A stretch of DNA of 64,000 bases, taken from positions 469,011 to 533,010 of the forward strand of contig JBOFDS010000011.1 in assembly GCA_051647245.1 (NCBI GenBank), in the 5' to 3' direction. Made by a program: the position numbers and the translations under genes. Every line of letters begins with the position of its first letter. The first letter of the stretch is position 1. Below are positions 15,054-24,347 of this stretch, piece by piece. The notes beneath the pieces are model-generated. The model was not told the DNA's origin and did no database searches. It saw only the letters and a program-made list of their open reading frames with translations. The stretch is from Brevinema_A sp051647245. Lineage in GTDB: Bacteria; Spirochaetota; Brevinematia; Brevinematales; Brevinemataceae.

Positions 15054-16695
15054 GTTTTTTGTCCATACGGCGATGAAGATGTACTTGGGAGAAGCGGTGG
15101 GACTCATCACGAACTCTCTGTAAAAGATGCAATACATCCGAATTAGAAGGAAGAATCGTACCAAATTTCTGATGAGCTTTAAAAATTTCTTCTTCTTTTT
15201 TGGCAATAGAAATAAGATCAATCTCTTCATCGAGATCAAGCGCTTTTAAGGCCTTTAAAGCAGAACTCAGTTGCCCTTTCCCACCATCGATGAGGATGAG
15301 CTGGGGGAGGGCTTCGTCGTTTTCGATGAGGTTTTTGCAGTGCCTTGTAACGATTTCTTCCATCGCAATAAAGTCATCCTGTTGATTTTCGGCACGTACA
15401 TTAAACATGCGATAGCCTTCTTTGAACGGCTCTCCCCCCTGAAAACGCACCGCCACACCTGAAGCGAGCGTGCCATCGAGCTTTGCTACGTCGAATCCAT
15501 CGATAATACTTGGGAAATTTTTGAGCTGTAGTTTTTCTTGTAAAGATGAAAGAGTTTCCAATAAATCAGGCTGTGAAACAATACGTTCCAAGTGCAGCAT
15601 CGCATTTTTCTCTGCAAGCGAGGCTAGAGCTTTTTCATCCTCATGAGATGGTGTTTCGACAGTGATAGGGGTTTCATTATTGGCAAACCACTCTGTCAAT
15701 CCCTCACAACTCCCTGCAAATTCATCATCAATAATGATTTTATCAGGAAGCTCTTCTACTTCAAGGTCAACATAATGCGAAATCAAAAACTCCTCAAGGA
15801 TCTGTACCAAAGGAAAGTTTTCTGTGTTTTTTACAGTGAATCCTTGCTTCCCTGTGAGGCGTCCATTTCTCATCAGAGATAAGGCGATACCAATATTAGA
15901 GCCTTGCTCCTGTATGCCGATGATATCCGTTTTTCCTTTAAGAGAAACGTAAATGTGTTGATTGTTATCAAGGGCAAGAAGGGCGTCGAGCTGTTCTTTG
16001 TAGATTTGTGCTTTCTCAAACAATAACTCTGAAGAAGCTTCTTTCATTTTTGTTTCGAGAAGTTTGATCAAAGAATCTTTCTTGCCGGATAAAAATTTTA
16101 TTGCTTTGTTAACGCTATCTCTGTAGCCTTTTTCATCTATTTTGCCAATACATGGAGCACTACAACGACCAATATGGTATTCAATACATTCTTTTTTTGG
16201 GAGGGTTTTACAAGTTCGGATTTGAAAAATCTTGTGTATCAATTCCAAATTTGCACGCACCGTTCCCGCACTCACATAAGGCCCAAAATACAAATTCTTA
16301 TCATCTATTTTATTTCTAGTCATGATGATACGAGGAAATTTTTCTTTTTTGATTACTTTGATATAAGGGTAAAACTTCCCATCCTTGAAATCGATATTAT
16401 ATTTAGGGAGGTGTTTTTTGATGAGAGTCGCCTCAAGAAGCAGAGCCTCTTGTTCATTTTCCACCAAAATAATATCAATAATATGAATATTCTGCACAAG
16501 GAGATGTGTCTTGAGGTAGAGATGTGTCTTACTAAAATAAGACGATACGCGTTTTTTGATATTTTTGGCTTTACCTATATAAATAATCTGATTATCTTTG
16601 TTTTTATAGAGATACACGCCAGGAGATTCGGGAAGTTCGTTCCGTTGGTCGGGAGTGAAAATTCCCGAAATGGCTTTAGATTCTATTTTTTTCAT
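15043..16695 (-). CDS. uvrC: Excinuclease ABC subunit C, short form
   Basis: UvrC makes both incisions in nucleotide-excision repair. The N-terminal GIY-YIG nuclease (PGVYLYKNKDNQIIYIGKAKNIKKRVSSYF), a Cys-rich segment (CIEYHIGRCSAPCIGKI), a UVR helix pair (KMKEASSELLFEKAQIYKEQ) and the RNase-H-like second nuclease (IDGFDVAKLDG, LILIDGGKGQL) are all present. The protein stops at residue 550, just after LLQRVRDESHRF. The usual C-terminal tandem helix-hairpin-helix DNA-binding domain is absent, and I saw no continuation in another frame. It overlaps the 3' end of cutC. Confidence 0.95.
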   Translation of the reverse strand: MKKIESKAISGIFTPDQRNELPESPGVYLYKNKDNQIIYIGKAKNIKKRVSSYFSKTHLYLKTHLLVQNIHIIDIILVENEQEALLLEATLIKKHLPKYNIDFKDGKFYPYIKVIKKEKFPRIIMTRNKIDDKNLYFGPYVSAGTVRANLELIHKIFQIRTCKTLPKKECIEYHIGRCSAPCIGKIDEKGYRDSVNKAIKFLSGKKDSLIKLLETKMKEASSELLFEKAQIYKEQLDALLALDNNQHIYVSLKGKTDIIGIQEQGSNIGIALSLMRNGRLTGKQGFTVKNTENFPLVQILEEFLISHYVDLEVEELPDKIIIDDEFAGSCEGLTEWFANNETPITVETPSHEDEKALASLAEKNAMLHLERIVSQPDLLETLSSLQEKLQLKNFPSIIDGFDVAKLDGTLASGVAVRFQGGEPFKEGYRMFNVRAENQQDDFIAMEEIVTRHCKNLIENDEALPQLILIDGGKGQLSSALKALKALDLDEEIDLISIAKKEEEIFKAHQKFGTILPSNSDVLHLLQRVRDESHRFSQVHLHRRMDKKLKQ

Positions 16696-16861
16696 GGAAA
16701 ACTCACTATTGCTTAAATTTTTTATTTTTGTTCCGAAATTAAGATACTAATCTTGTTTATATCATAGAGCGACAATAAGATAAAATCAAGGTAATTTATA
16801 AAATTATTTTAGTAAAAAACATGATTTTTTGATAAAAATATAGTATGATAAGGATAGACGC

Positions 16862-17890
16862 ATGAAAATATTACATACAGCGGATCTTCATCTCAAAGAT
16901 AAGGAACATCTCTCAGTTCTGCAAGCAATAATTGATCTCGCAAATAAAGAACAAGTAGAATTGATTATCATTGCTGGAGATCTTTTTGATATGTCTGCGA
17001 ATGGTCGTATTTTAGAAGCGGCTATGTTACCTATTTGGGAGCAGTTTTACGGATCCGTCTTAATTGTTCCCGGAAATCACGATTACAAATTTTTAAATAA
17101 TAGAACAGAACTCGCTCCTAATGTAGTTGTAGCGCACCAGACACCATATTCTGTTGCTGAGATTGACGGGATTTATTTTGTTTGTGTTCCTTATCAAAAG
17201 GATATATCGCTTTCTGATATTGATATTCCTTTGTATGAGCCATCTGTGTTGATCTCTCACGGAACCTATGAAGGCGGAGAAAATTCCAAATACTTTCCTA
17301 TTAGTGCTACAGATCTTTCTGGTCGTTATCGTTATGTTGCGATAGGGCATTATCATCAATGGTCTGATCGTTGGGTGGGAGGGACTTGTGTGGTAAACCC
17401 AGGTTCACCTCGTCAAACACGTAAAACAGATGTTGGTGTTCGTTATGTATCTATTTTAGATACTAATGCTTGGTTGACAGAAAGGGTAGTTTTGCCTATT
17501 GAATTTGTTGAATATCAAAAGGTTTCTCTTTCTGTAACAGATTCGGAACCTGCAATTCAAGAAAAATTACTTAGAGCCACGGCGGCTTTGGTGCAACACC
17601 CATTTGCAAGGATTGAATTGAGTCTGCAAGGGACATTAGTCTTTTCAAAATATTCTCTCTCTGAGCGTGTAGATACTTGGACATATTTTTTGGCTCAAAG
17701 AGGACGTAATATCAAGCAGATTACATGGGATTTGACCAAACTCACACAGATATCTAACAATGTAATGCAATCTCAATTTACAAAGTTAATGGTAGATCAG
17801 ATTGCGGAGATTTCTCCAGAAGAAGTGAATGATTTAGCGCCGTTTTTATTTGAACGTTTGCAGCATTCTAATGAAAAATTTATTGATTAA
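16862..17890 (+). CDS. Metallophosphoesterase of the SbcD/Mre11 nuclease type
   Basis: This 342-residue protein has the full dimetal motif set: DLHLK (DxH), GDLFD, GNHDYK, SHGTYEG and GHYHQW. This is the arrangement of SbcD/Mre11-like DNA exonuclease subunits and YhaO-like relatives. The ~100-residue C-terminal part is helical. No SbcC/Rad50 ATPase is beside it, so a DNA-repair role is likely but not proven. It heads a possible unit with ahpC, whose start follows the stop by 22 nt. Confidence 0.8.
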   Translation: MKILHTADLHLKDKEHLSVLQAIIDLANKEQVELIIIAGDLFDMSANGRILEAAMLPIWEQFYGSVLIVPGNHDYKFLNNRTELAPNVVVAHQTPYSVAEIDGIYFVCVPYQKDISLSDIDIPLYEPSVLISHGTYEGGENSKYFPISATDLSGRYRYVAIGHYHQWSDRWVGGTCVVNPGSPRQTRKTDVGVRYVSILDTNAWLTERVVLPIEFVEYQKVSLSVTDSEPAIQEKLLRATAALVQHPFARIELSLQGTLVFSKYSLSERVDTWTYFLAQRGRNIKQITWDLTKLTQISNNVMQSQFTKLMVDQIAEISPEEVNDLAPFLFERLQHSNEKFID

Positions 17891-17912
17891 TTTGGATAAG
17901 CGGGGAGGCTTT

Positions 17913-18503
17913 ATGACTCTAGTTAGCAAAAATGCTCCTGATTTTTGTGCTCGTGCCGTAGTGAATGGTGAAATTAAAGATATTCGTCTTTCAGATTTCA
18001 AAGGATCACCGATTTTATTTTTCTTTTATCCTTTGAATTTTACTTTTGTTTGTCCGACAGAACTTCATGCATTTAGTGATGCTGTTAAGGATTTTGAAAA
18101 ACGAGGGGTTAAGGTCATTGCTTGTTCTGTTGATTCGGTGCATAGTCATTTTGCTTGGTTAAACACCCCTCGTGAAAAGGGTGGTATTGAGGGTTTGGCA
18201 TTTCCTTTGGTCTCCGATATTACCAAATCGATCAGCCGTGATTACGGTGTGTTGGTTGAAGAAGAAGGCGTCGCAATGCGAGGGACTTTCTTTATTGATT
18301 CAGATTTTATTGTTCGTTTTGAACAAATATATAGCAAGGCAATAGGACGATCTGTTGACGAAACATTACGTGCTATTGATGCTTGGTTATTTTTCGAAAA
18401 AAATGGAGAAGTCTGTCCCGCTAATTGGCGTCCTGGTGATGAAACCATGAAGACATCCGCCAGTGGCTTAGAGATGTTCTTTAGTAAAAATCAAAATAAA
18501 TAA
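17913..18503 (+). CDS. ahpC: Typical 2-Cys peroxiredoxin
   Basis: 196 residues from the ATG at 17913, chosen because GGGGAGGC precedes it and homology begins there; the open frame extends further upstream without support. The peroxidatic Cys is in FTFVCPTELHAF and the resolving Cys in EVCPANWRPG, with the C-terminal tail of AhpC-type enzymes. It reduces hydrogen peroxide and organic hydroperoxides. The next gene encodes a thioredoxin-fold protein resembling the N-terminal domain of AhpF, a probable electron donor. Confidence 0.95.
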   Translation: MTLVSKNAPDFCARAVVNGEIKDIRLSDFKGSPILFFFYPLNFTFVCPTELHAFSDAVKDFEKRGVKVIACSVDSVHSHFAWLNTPREKGGIEGLAFPLVSDITKSISRDYGVLVEEEGVAMRGTFFIDSDFIVRFEQIYSKAIGRSVDETLRAIDAWLFFEKNGEVCPANWRPGDETMKTSASGLEMFFSKNQNK

Positions 18504-18542
18504 TAAACATCCATCAGCAAGTAATTCTAGGAGCAATTAAGC

Positions 18543-19169
18543 ATGAGTATCTTTGATGCAGAAAAAACTGAGCGAATGACCACAATCCTTTCCGCAATGG
18601 TAAATCCAGTGAAAATTCTTCTATTTGTAGGGGATAATGAAAAAAGCAAAGAAACGAGACAATTTGTTTTGGAATTTTTGAACTTTTCCCCAAAACTTTC
18701 ACTAGAAATTTATAATCAAACAGAAGCTGACAACACTTTCCAAGCAAGCCCTCTAATGATTCTTACAGATGAACATAAATCAAATAAAGGCGTACGTTTC
18801 CTCGGAACACCAGGTGGTTTTGAGATAAATTCATTTTTAATGGCTATCCTCGATCTTTCAGGTCAAGGGGAGGCTCTCAGTATTGGGGAGAAGGTGGTTC
18901 TTGACAGGATTAGAAAGCCTTTAGATATTTTTGCTTATGTATCTCTCAATTGTGCGAAATGCCCTAGATCAGTTATGTTTATCCATCGTTTGGCAGCCCA
19001 AAGTAATTTAATTAATGCCTATATGATAGAAGCTGATGCCTTTAAAGCAATGGCCGATAAAGATAGAATTAAGGGCTACCCTACCATTAAAATCGGCAAT
19101 CAACTCCTTATTGGTGACAATGCTCTGGATATGGAAAAAATCATCCAAGCCATCAAAGACTCTCTATAA
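18543..19169 (+). CDS. Stand-alone AhpF N-domain-like disulfide oxidoreductase
   Basis: 208 residues forming two thioredoxin-like folds. The first half has no active-site cysteines. The second carries CAKCPRS (CxxC, residues ~140-143) after a beta strand and a cis-Pro loop (GYPTIKI). This matches the N-terminal domain of AhpF, whose active motif is CHNCP, but the flavin reductase part of AhpF is missing. It starts 39 nt after ahpC and ends at a strong terminator, so the pair is likely co-transcribed. A separate thioredoxin reductase elsewhere would have to supply electrons; that step is inferred. Confidence 0.75.
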   Translation: MSIFDAEKTERMTTILSAMVNPVKILLFVGDNEKSKETRQFVLEFLNFSPKLSLEIYNQTEADNTFQASPLMILTDEHKSNKGVRFLGTPGGFEINSFLMAILDLSGQGEALSIGEKVVLDRIRKPLDIFAYVSLNCAKCPRSVMFIHRLAAQSNLINAYMIEADAFKAMADKDRIKGYPTIKIGNQLLIGDNALDMEKIIQAIKDSL

Positions 19170-19172
19170 ATC

Positions 19173-19205
19173 AAAAAAGCTCCTAAATTAATAGGAGCTT
19201 TTTTA
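19173..19205. terminator. Terminator of the ahpC unit
   Basis: AAAAAGCTCCT / AGGAGCTTTTTT hairpin flanked by A and T runs, between two convergent genes. Confidence 0.8.
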
Positions 19206-19215
19206 TATCTATTTT

Positions 19216-19617
19216 TTATCGACTAGCAAATTCCGTTAAGGTTCCCCATGCTAAGTTTGTATCAGATGAGAAAGCTGTTCTATACAGGGTTTTGTTTGAT
19301 CGGACAATGCCTATATATTGTTCAGGAGCATAGTATTCTTGATAGATAGCTTCGATAGAGCTTGATCCGTCGTCTTTTGTATTGATAAACCATAAAGGGA
19401 GCTTTGGGGAGAATACAGATCCACTTGCCGCACCACAAATAGCAATGAGCTGACCATTAGGTTTGAACTCCAAACCAGCTTCTGTTCCCTTTCCTGTAAA
19501 TGTGTGACCGTCCATTCCATCTAGAAATTCATTAGCCTCTATAGTAAAGCTATTATCAGTATTGGAACAAGCTAAAAAAAGTGTTAAAAAAAAGAGTAAA
19601 AAGATATTTTTTTTCAT
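19216..19617 (-). CDS. Small lipoprotein of unknown function
   Basis: 133 residues. The signal peptide ends in a lipobox (LFLACSN, Cys ~17). The mature part is polar with several beta-strand segments (GHTFTGKGTEAGLEFKPNG) and no recognised family. It is preceded by AGGGGC-type ribosome-binding sequence and transcribed alone, convergent with the ahpC unit. It is probably anchored in an envelope membrane. Confidence 0.7.
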   Translation of the reverse strand: MKKNIFLLFFLTLFLACSNTDNSFTIEANEFLDGMDGHTFTGKGTEAGLEFKPNGQLIAICGAASGSVFSPKLPLWFINTKDDGSSSIEAIYQEYYAPEQYIGIVRSNKTLYRTAFSSDTNLAWGTLTEFASR

Positions 19618-19691
19618 AGAAAGCCCCTATTTGACGTTAATCAATTATACATTATTTTCTGAGTATTGTCAATTCACTTTCGAATCGATCT

Positions 19692-19720
19692 TTGCAAAAA
19701 TTTTTATTCTCCTTTATAAT
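19692..19720 (+). promoter_or_regulatory. Promoter of the HD-domain gene
   Basis: TTGCAA (19692-19697), 17 nt, TATAAT (19715-19720). Confidence 0.7.
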
Positions 19721-19804
19721 GAAAGAACAAAGATCAATCTTTATTGATTGGGAGGGACTGTGATTAGAAAGAGCCTTATTTTGAAACTTTTTGAAGGATT
19801 TACG

Positions 19805-21004
19805 ATGCAACGCTGGAATGACCAATTAAGGCCAGCAGAATTTGTTGAAGCAGAGAAACAAGCTCATGCACTAAGTTTGTCGTATTTTCTTGCGAAGGCG
19901 GCGGAAAAATCAGAAGCCGTTGATATGCAGGAATTGATTGAAAAGACTATTTTTCGTTATCTTGAACGTATCATTATCACAGATATTAAACCTCCTGTGT
20001 TCAAAAAGATCACCGCTAATGAAAAGCAATACAAAGCCTTGAGGGAGTTTTTGAAGGATAGGATGTTACCTTATCTTGACGGGCTTCCACAGGATTTTAT
20101 TGATCGTTTTGTGAAGTGGTGTGACGACATTAATGCACAGCCAACTCTTGTTGATAAAATTATGAGTATTGCTCGTGCGGATGCGACTTTGTGGGAATTT
20201 GATCTCCTTAAAAATGCCAATCCTCGAGCTTTTGGGCTTTTAGAAATTGAACAAGATATGAAAAGCCTTCATAACAAATATCTGGATCTTCGTACTGTAC
20301 TAGTCTCCGAATTAGAAACAAAACACATTCGTCAAGAAAATCGAGAGGATTTGTTCACAGATGAAACCTATTCCTCTTATGATCAGCTTGTGAGTATGTT
20401 TGGACAGATGAGATTTCAAGTCAGGTGGGCACAGCTCCATCGTGAACCAAAAACCACTGTTTTGGGGCATTCTTTTTATGTAGCTGTGTTGACTTATCTT
20501 TTTTCCTTATCTACCAACGCTTCTAAAAAGTGTATCTATAATAATTTCTTCACCGCTGTCTTTCATGACTTGCCGGAAGTGTTTACCCGTGATATTATTT
20601 CCCCTCTAAAAACAAATATTCCAGGATTGGGAGATTTGATTAAAGATATTGAAAACGAAGAATTGAACAAAAAATTTAAGATGTTAATACCAGAATACCT
20701 CCACGAAGAACTTTTTTATTTTATTAGTGATGAGTTTGCTAATATTACTATTGAAGATGGAGATGTCGTTGTTCATGAAGGGGATATTCCACAAGATAAA
20801 AATCAAGATAAATTCAATCCTCGTGATGGAGTGATTGTGCGTCTTGCGGATCATCTTAGTGCTTTTGTGGAAGCGGATATGGCGCTTAAAAATGGTTCTA
20901 CTGCTGTGGAGTTCATTAATGCAAAAACAAGAACAATAGAAAAATACAGTAAGAATAAGATTTCGGGACTAGATTTGAGACCCTTATTCTTGGATTTTCA
21001 ATAA
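19805..21004 (+). CDS. HD-domain hydrolase, YfbR-like
   Basis: 399 residues from ATG 19805, preceded by GAAGGA six bases upstream and beginning MQRWNDQLRP. A GTG at 19760 behind GGGAGGG would add 15 residues and cannot be excluded. An HD phosphohydrolase domain lies in the second half: VLGHSFYVAVLTYLF, then FHDLPEVFTRDIISPLK, then a late Asp (VRLADHLSAFVEADM). This is the pattern of YfbR-like 5'-nucleotidases and related HD_3 proteins. The N-terminal ~180 residues are helical and unassigned. Substrate is unknown. It lies 30 nt upstream of the TPR gene and is probably co-transcribed with it. Confidence 0.75.
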   Translation: MQRWNDQLRPAEFVEAEKQAHALSLSYFLAKAAEKSEAVDMQELIEKTIFRYLERIIITDIKPPVFKKITANEKQYKALREFLKDRMLPYLDGLPQDFIDRFVKWCDDINAQPTLVDKIMSIARADATLWEFDLLKNANPRAFGLLEIEQDMKSLHNKYLDLRTVLVSELETKHIRQENREDLFTDETYSSYDQLVSMFGQMRFQVRWAQLHREPKTTVLGHSFYVAVLTYLFSLSTNASKKCIYNNFFTAVFHDLPEVFTRDIISPLKTNIPGLGDLIKDIENEELNKKFKMLIPEYLHEELFYFISDEFANITIEDGDVVVHEGDIPQDKNQDKFNPRDGVIVRLADHLSAFVEADMALKNGSTAVEFINAKTRTIEKYSKNKISGLDLRPLFLDFQ

Positions 21005-21034
21005 TACCTAAATTTTAAAAAGGATACCCGACCT

Positions 21035-22465
21035 ATGGAACTAAATAGACAAGCTCTTGAACTTATGGATGATGATGATATTGCGATGTGGGGCGAATAT
21101 GCTGATCAAATTGCACAATCAGATGCTGAATTTGCTGAAGAGATATATCAAAAAATTCTTGGTATTGATCCTGAACATACAACAGCATTGTCCAATTATG
21201 CAGATTTTCTTCAAGAACAAAACCGTCATCGCGAAGTGAAATTAATCTATTCTCGCTTGCTTCAATTAGAAAACGATAACCCAAATCTTTATTTTAGAGT
21301 AGGGGCTTTTTCTGTTGATACAGGTGATTTTGATGCTGCTGAAAAGCATTTCATTCGTTTTTTAGAGAAAGAACCCTTTGCAGCAGAACGTCTCATGGAC
21401 AAAGCAAATGAACTCGCTGAAAAAGAAAAGTTTCGATCTGCAGAATGGTACTATCGTTTTATGATGAAACAAATTCCAGATGATCCTTTTATTTTCAACA
21501 ATTACGCACTTTTGATGGCGGATTTGGGAAGATTTGCAGAGGCGGAAGAATATTTCAAAAAATGTCTTAGTAATGATTTTGATGAGCTTGCCACTGATAT
21601 TAGCGTTGAGTTCAATTATGCTAATTTATTATTTCTTTTGGATCGAATAGAAGAAGCGGAGTGGTATTATCACAAAGCTCTTGCGAAAGATCCGAAAGAC
21701 GTACCTGTCTTGAATAACTATGTTTCTTTATTAATCAGAAATGGAGAATTTCGTGAAGCAGAAGAAACATTAAAAAAGATTTTGGTCATTACGCCTGCAG
21801 ATATTACCGCTCTTCAAAATTATTCCAATCTTCTTGTCCGTAGTGGTCGTTTTGAAGAAGCAATTCATGTCGCGCAAATGTACGTGAATAGTTACCCTCA
21901 ATACGCACCTGCGTACTTTCAATTGGCGTCTATCCTTGCTGAGGCGAGTCATCTTGAAGATTCTGTGAAGATGCTTGAGAAGTCTTTGGAACTTGATCCT
22001 GATTATATGGAAGCGACTACCTTATTAGCCGTTACCTTGTCTGATCTGGAGGAGTTTGATAAGAGTGAAGAAATCTTCAAAAAAGCACTCATGTCCAAAG
22101 GTGGAGATCCTTTGTTGAGATTTTATTATGCTGCGATGCTTTTTGATGCTGGACGTTATGAAGATTCCAAAAAATGGGCTGATGCTTTGATAGAAACAGA
22201 CGCAAATCATGGTGAGGCATGGAGTCTTCTTGGTAGTATTGCCAATGCTGAAGGGAAGATTTATGAGGCTCGTAGTCTTTTTGAAAAAGCTGTTGAAAAA
22301 GATCCTTACAATCCAGAAGTGTGGCTGCAGATAGCTTTATTTTATCATCAAATTAGAGATTATCTTGAGTCGGATCAGGCCTTCAAAAAGGCTTTAGAAT
22401 TATCTCCCGATGATTTTCGTATTATTAATGAGAAAAACCGCTGTGAAGAAGAGCGACAAAAATAA
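21035..22465 (+). CDS. Tetratricopeptide-repeat protein
   Basis: 476 residues made almost entirely of about 12 TPR units (for example LFEKAVEKDPYNPEVWLQIALFYHQI and AEEYFKKCLSNDFDEL). No signal peptide or membrane segment is seen, so it is probably a cytoplasmic scaffold. It starts after AAAAAGGATACCCGACCT and its stop codon is directly followed by the mutY ATG, indicating one operon of HD protein, TPR protein and MutY. Binding partners are not apparent. Confidence 0.85.
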   Translation: MELNRQALELMDDDDIAMWGEYADQIAQSDAEFAEEIYQKILGIDPEHTTALSNYADFLQEQNRHREVKLIYSRLLQLENDNPNLYFRVGAFSVDTGDFDAAEKHFIRFLEKEPFAAERLMDKANELAEKEKFRSAEWYYRFMMKQIPDDPFIFNNYALLMADLGRFAEAEEYFKKCLSNDFDELATDISVEFNYANLLFLLDRIEEAEWYYHKALAKDPKDVPVLNNYVSLLIRNGEFREAEETLKKILVITPADITALQNYSNLLVRSGRFEEAIHVAQMYVNSYPQYAPAYFQLASILAEASHLEDSVKMLEKSLELDPDYMEATTLLAVTLSDLEEFDKSEEIFKKALMSKGGDPLLRFYYAAMLFDAGRYEDSKKWADALIETDANHGEAWSLLGSIANAEGKIYEARSLFEKAVEKDPYNPEVWLQIALFYHQIRDYLESDQAFKKALELSPDDFRIINEKNRCEEERQK

Positions 22466-23467
22466 ATGAATCAATCAACGATTAATAGAGCCTTGCTTTG
22501 GTTTCAAATTAACAAACGTGATGAGCCTTGGAGGGAAAAACCCACTCCTTATCGTGTTTGGATTTCTGAGATGATGTTGCAGCAGACTACTGTGGCAACG
22601 GTTAAAAATTATTTTTTAAGATTTATGAATCGTTTTCCTCGTCTGGATGATTTGGCTCAAGCATCGGAGGATGAAGTTTTACACCTTTGGGCGGGACTTG
22701 GATATTATTCTCGTGCAAGAAATATTCTTAAGACAGCTCAATTGATCCAAAAAGAAGAATTTTTCCCCCGAAAGAGAGATCAGCTTCTAAAACTCCCTGG
22801 GATAGGGCCTTATACCTCTGCTGCGATCACGTCTATTGCATGCAATGAGCCTGATGCGCTTGTCGACACTAATGTGGATAGAGTGCTGGGTAGATTTATG
22901 GGGATGATGCGTACGGAAGATCAATTTATGAAAAAAATTGAGATTATCGCTCAAGAGATCATGGATCAAGTTGCTGCAAATAAGCCTGAGGATATTTGGA
23001 TCTGGAATCAGGTCTTGATGGAGATAGGGGCGTTACTTTGTAGTACTACGAAGGCTCAGTGTGCGGAGTGTCCTCTTGTTGGAGAATGTCTTGCTTTCAA
23101 ATCTGGTAATCCTGTGGATTTTCCAGGCATGAAAGTTAAGCCGACCATCATTGAGATGGAAGAGATTTGTCTTGTTATCAAAAAAGGTGATGAGATTGTT
23201 TTGAGCAAGAATGTTGAAGGGCGACGTAAGGGGCTCTTCGATTTTAAAATTATTAAAGAAGTAAAAAATTACGAGATGCTAGGTCAATTCACGTACCGCA
23301 TCTCAAATAATAAAGTCACAAGAAAGATTGTCATACTCAACGATGATAGCTATGAACTTCACGAGCACGAGGTGTGTGTGCGACCTGAAGAATGTCAAAA
23401 AAAATACCCCATCACTTCTAGTTGTAAAAAAGTGGTGGAGAACTTTATTTTCTCAAAAAACAAATGA
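22466..23467 (+). CDS. mutY: A/G-specific adenine DNA glycosylase
   Basis: 333 residues. MutY removes adenine mispaired with 8-oxoguanine. It shows the helix-hairpin-helix LKLPGIGPYTSAAI, the catalytic Asp in ALVDTNVDRVLGR, and the iron-sulfur cluster loop C-x6-C-x2-C-x5-C (CSTTKAQCAECPLVGEC). The C-terminal ~110 residues are a NUDIX-like recognition domain, somewhat shorter than usual. The ATG abuts the stop codon of the TPR gene with no gap, so translation is probably coupled. Confidence 0.96.
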   Translation: MNQSTINRALLWFQINKRDEPWREKPTPYRVWISEMMLQQTTVATVKNYFLRFMNRFPRLDDLAQASEDEVLHLWAGLGYYSRARNILKTAQLIQKEEFFPRKRDQLLKLPGIGPYTSAAITSIACNEPDALVDTNVDRVLGRFMGMMRTEDQFMKKIEIIAQEIMDQVAANKPEDIWIWNQVLMEIGALLCSTTKAQCAECPLVGECLAFKSGNPVDFPGMKVKPTIIEMEEICLVIKKGDEIVLSKNVEGRRKGLFDFKIIKEVKNYEMLGQFTYRISNNKVTRKIVILNDDSYELHEHEVCVRPEECQKKYPITSSCKKVVENFIFSKNK

Positions 23468-23486
23468 GAATATTTGCTAAAAATCA

Positions 23487-23515
23487 TTGACAAATTTCTG
23501 TAAATAGTATAAAAT
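23487..23515 (+). promoter_or_regulatory. Promoter of the rpsP operon
   Basis: TTGACA (23487-23492), 17 nt, TAAAAT (23510-23515), 33 nt before the rpsP start. Confidence 0.75.
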
Positions 23516-23548
23516 ACTTAAAGTGATATTAAATCTGGAGGCCAATCT

Positions 23549-23794
23549 GTGTCAACCAATATTCGTTTAATGCGTATAGGTAAAAAGAAAGCACCTTACT
23601 ATAGAGTTGTTGTAACCGATTCAAGAAATAAGCGCGATGGTGCTTACATCGAAAATTTAGGAACTTACAGACCAATCGAAGCTAAAGATCAAGTATTGAT
23701 CAACGTTGCTCGTTTTGACGAGTGGGTAAAGCTTGGTGCTGTTGCATCCCCAACTGTGAAGCAGCTTGTTGCAAAGGCAAGAGTTGCTGGTTAA
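23549..23794 (+). CDS. rpsP: 30S ribosomal protein S16
   Basis: 81 residues starting with GTG behind CTGGAGGCCAATCT. The sequence has the S16 signature IRLMRIGKKKAPYYRVVVTDSRNKRDG and the usual length. S16 binds 16S rRNA early in 30S assembly. It is the first gene of rpsP-rimM-trmD-rplS. The KH-domain gene often found between rpsP and rimM is absent here. Confidence 0.98.
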   Translation: MSTNIRLMRIGKKKAPYYRVVVTDSRNKRDGAYIENLGTYRPIEAKDQVLINVARFDEWVKLGAVASPTVKQLVAKARVAG

Positions 23795-23808
23795 ATCAGA
23801 GGTTTTGA

Positions 23809-24342
23809 GTGTCTATTGATAAACAAGAATTTGTCGAGATAGGACGGATCTTAAAGCCTTTTGGTATTAAAGGTGACCTTAGAATCAAATTTTACATTGA
23901 TGAAACTTCCGATTTTAAGAAGCTTGAAGAGCTTTATGTCAAAGACAAAAGTCAATCTGCAGGCTTTAAGAAGTTGACGGTTTCATCGTTGAAGTTTGAT
24001 GAGAATCCTGAAAATGCCAAAATTACTTTTGAAGAGATCGGAGATAGAACGAGCGCAGAACAGTGGCGTCTTGTTCCTGTTTTTATTTCAAAAGATCAAC
24101 TAGTTCTACCTGACAGTGGTCAGTATTTTGTGCAAGATCTTCTCGATACGCAAGCTGTTTATCAGAATGCTGTTATTGGTAAGGTGTACAATCTTATTGA
24201 AGTTGCAGGTCAGGATATTTTTGTGATCAAGATGCTTGATTCTAAACAGGATCTTGCGGTTCCTTTTAATGATGAATATGTGAGTCTTGTTGATGTCGAT
24301 AAAAAGGAAATTGTATTTCAAAATCTTGATCAATTATTGTAA
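23809..24342 (+). CDS. rimM: 16S rRNA processing protein RimM
   Basis: 177 residues, GTG start at 23809 behind AGAGGTTTTGA. RimM assists maturation of the 30S head and binds S19. The N-terminal domain has VEIGRILKPFGIKGDLRIKF and the C-terminal PRC barrel has YFVQDLLDTQAV and KMLDSKQDLAVPFNDEYV. It lies 14 nt after rpsP and 5 nt before trmD, in the conserved order. Confidence 0.95.
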   Translation: MSIDKQEFVEIGRILKPFGIKGDLRIKFYIDETSDFKKLEELYVKDKSQSAGFKKLTVSSLKFDENPENAKITFEEIGDRTSAEQWRLVPVFISKDQLVLPDSGQYFVQDLLDTQAVYQNAVIGKVYNLIEVAGQDIFVIKMLDSKQDLAVPFNDEYVSLVDVDKKEIVFQNLDQLL

Positions 24343-24347
24343 CGTCT

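Noticed and set aside
14994..15239. Missing UvrC C-terminus continued in another frame
   Set aside because: The alternative minus-strand frame encodes Lys- and Ile-rich sequence with no helix-hairpin-helix motif, so a simple frameshift does not explain the short UvrC.
16174..16716. 180-codon plus-strand frame inside uvrC
   Set aside because: Antisense shadow of a conserved gene; Phe/Ile-rich composition and no ribosome-binding site.
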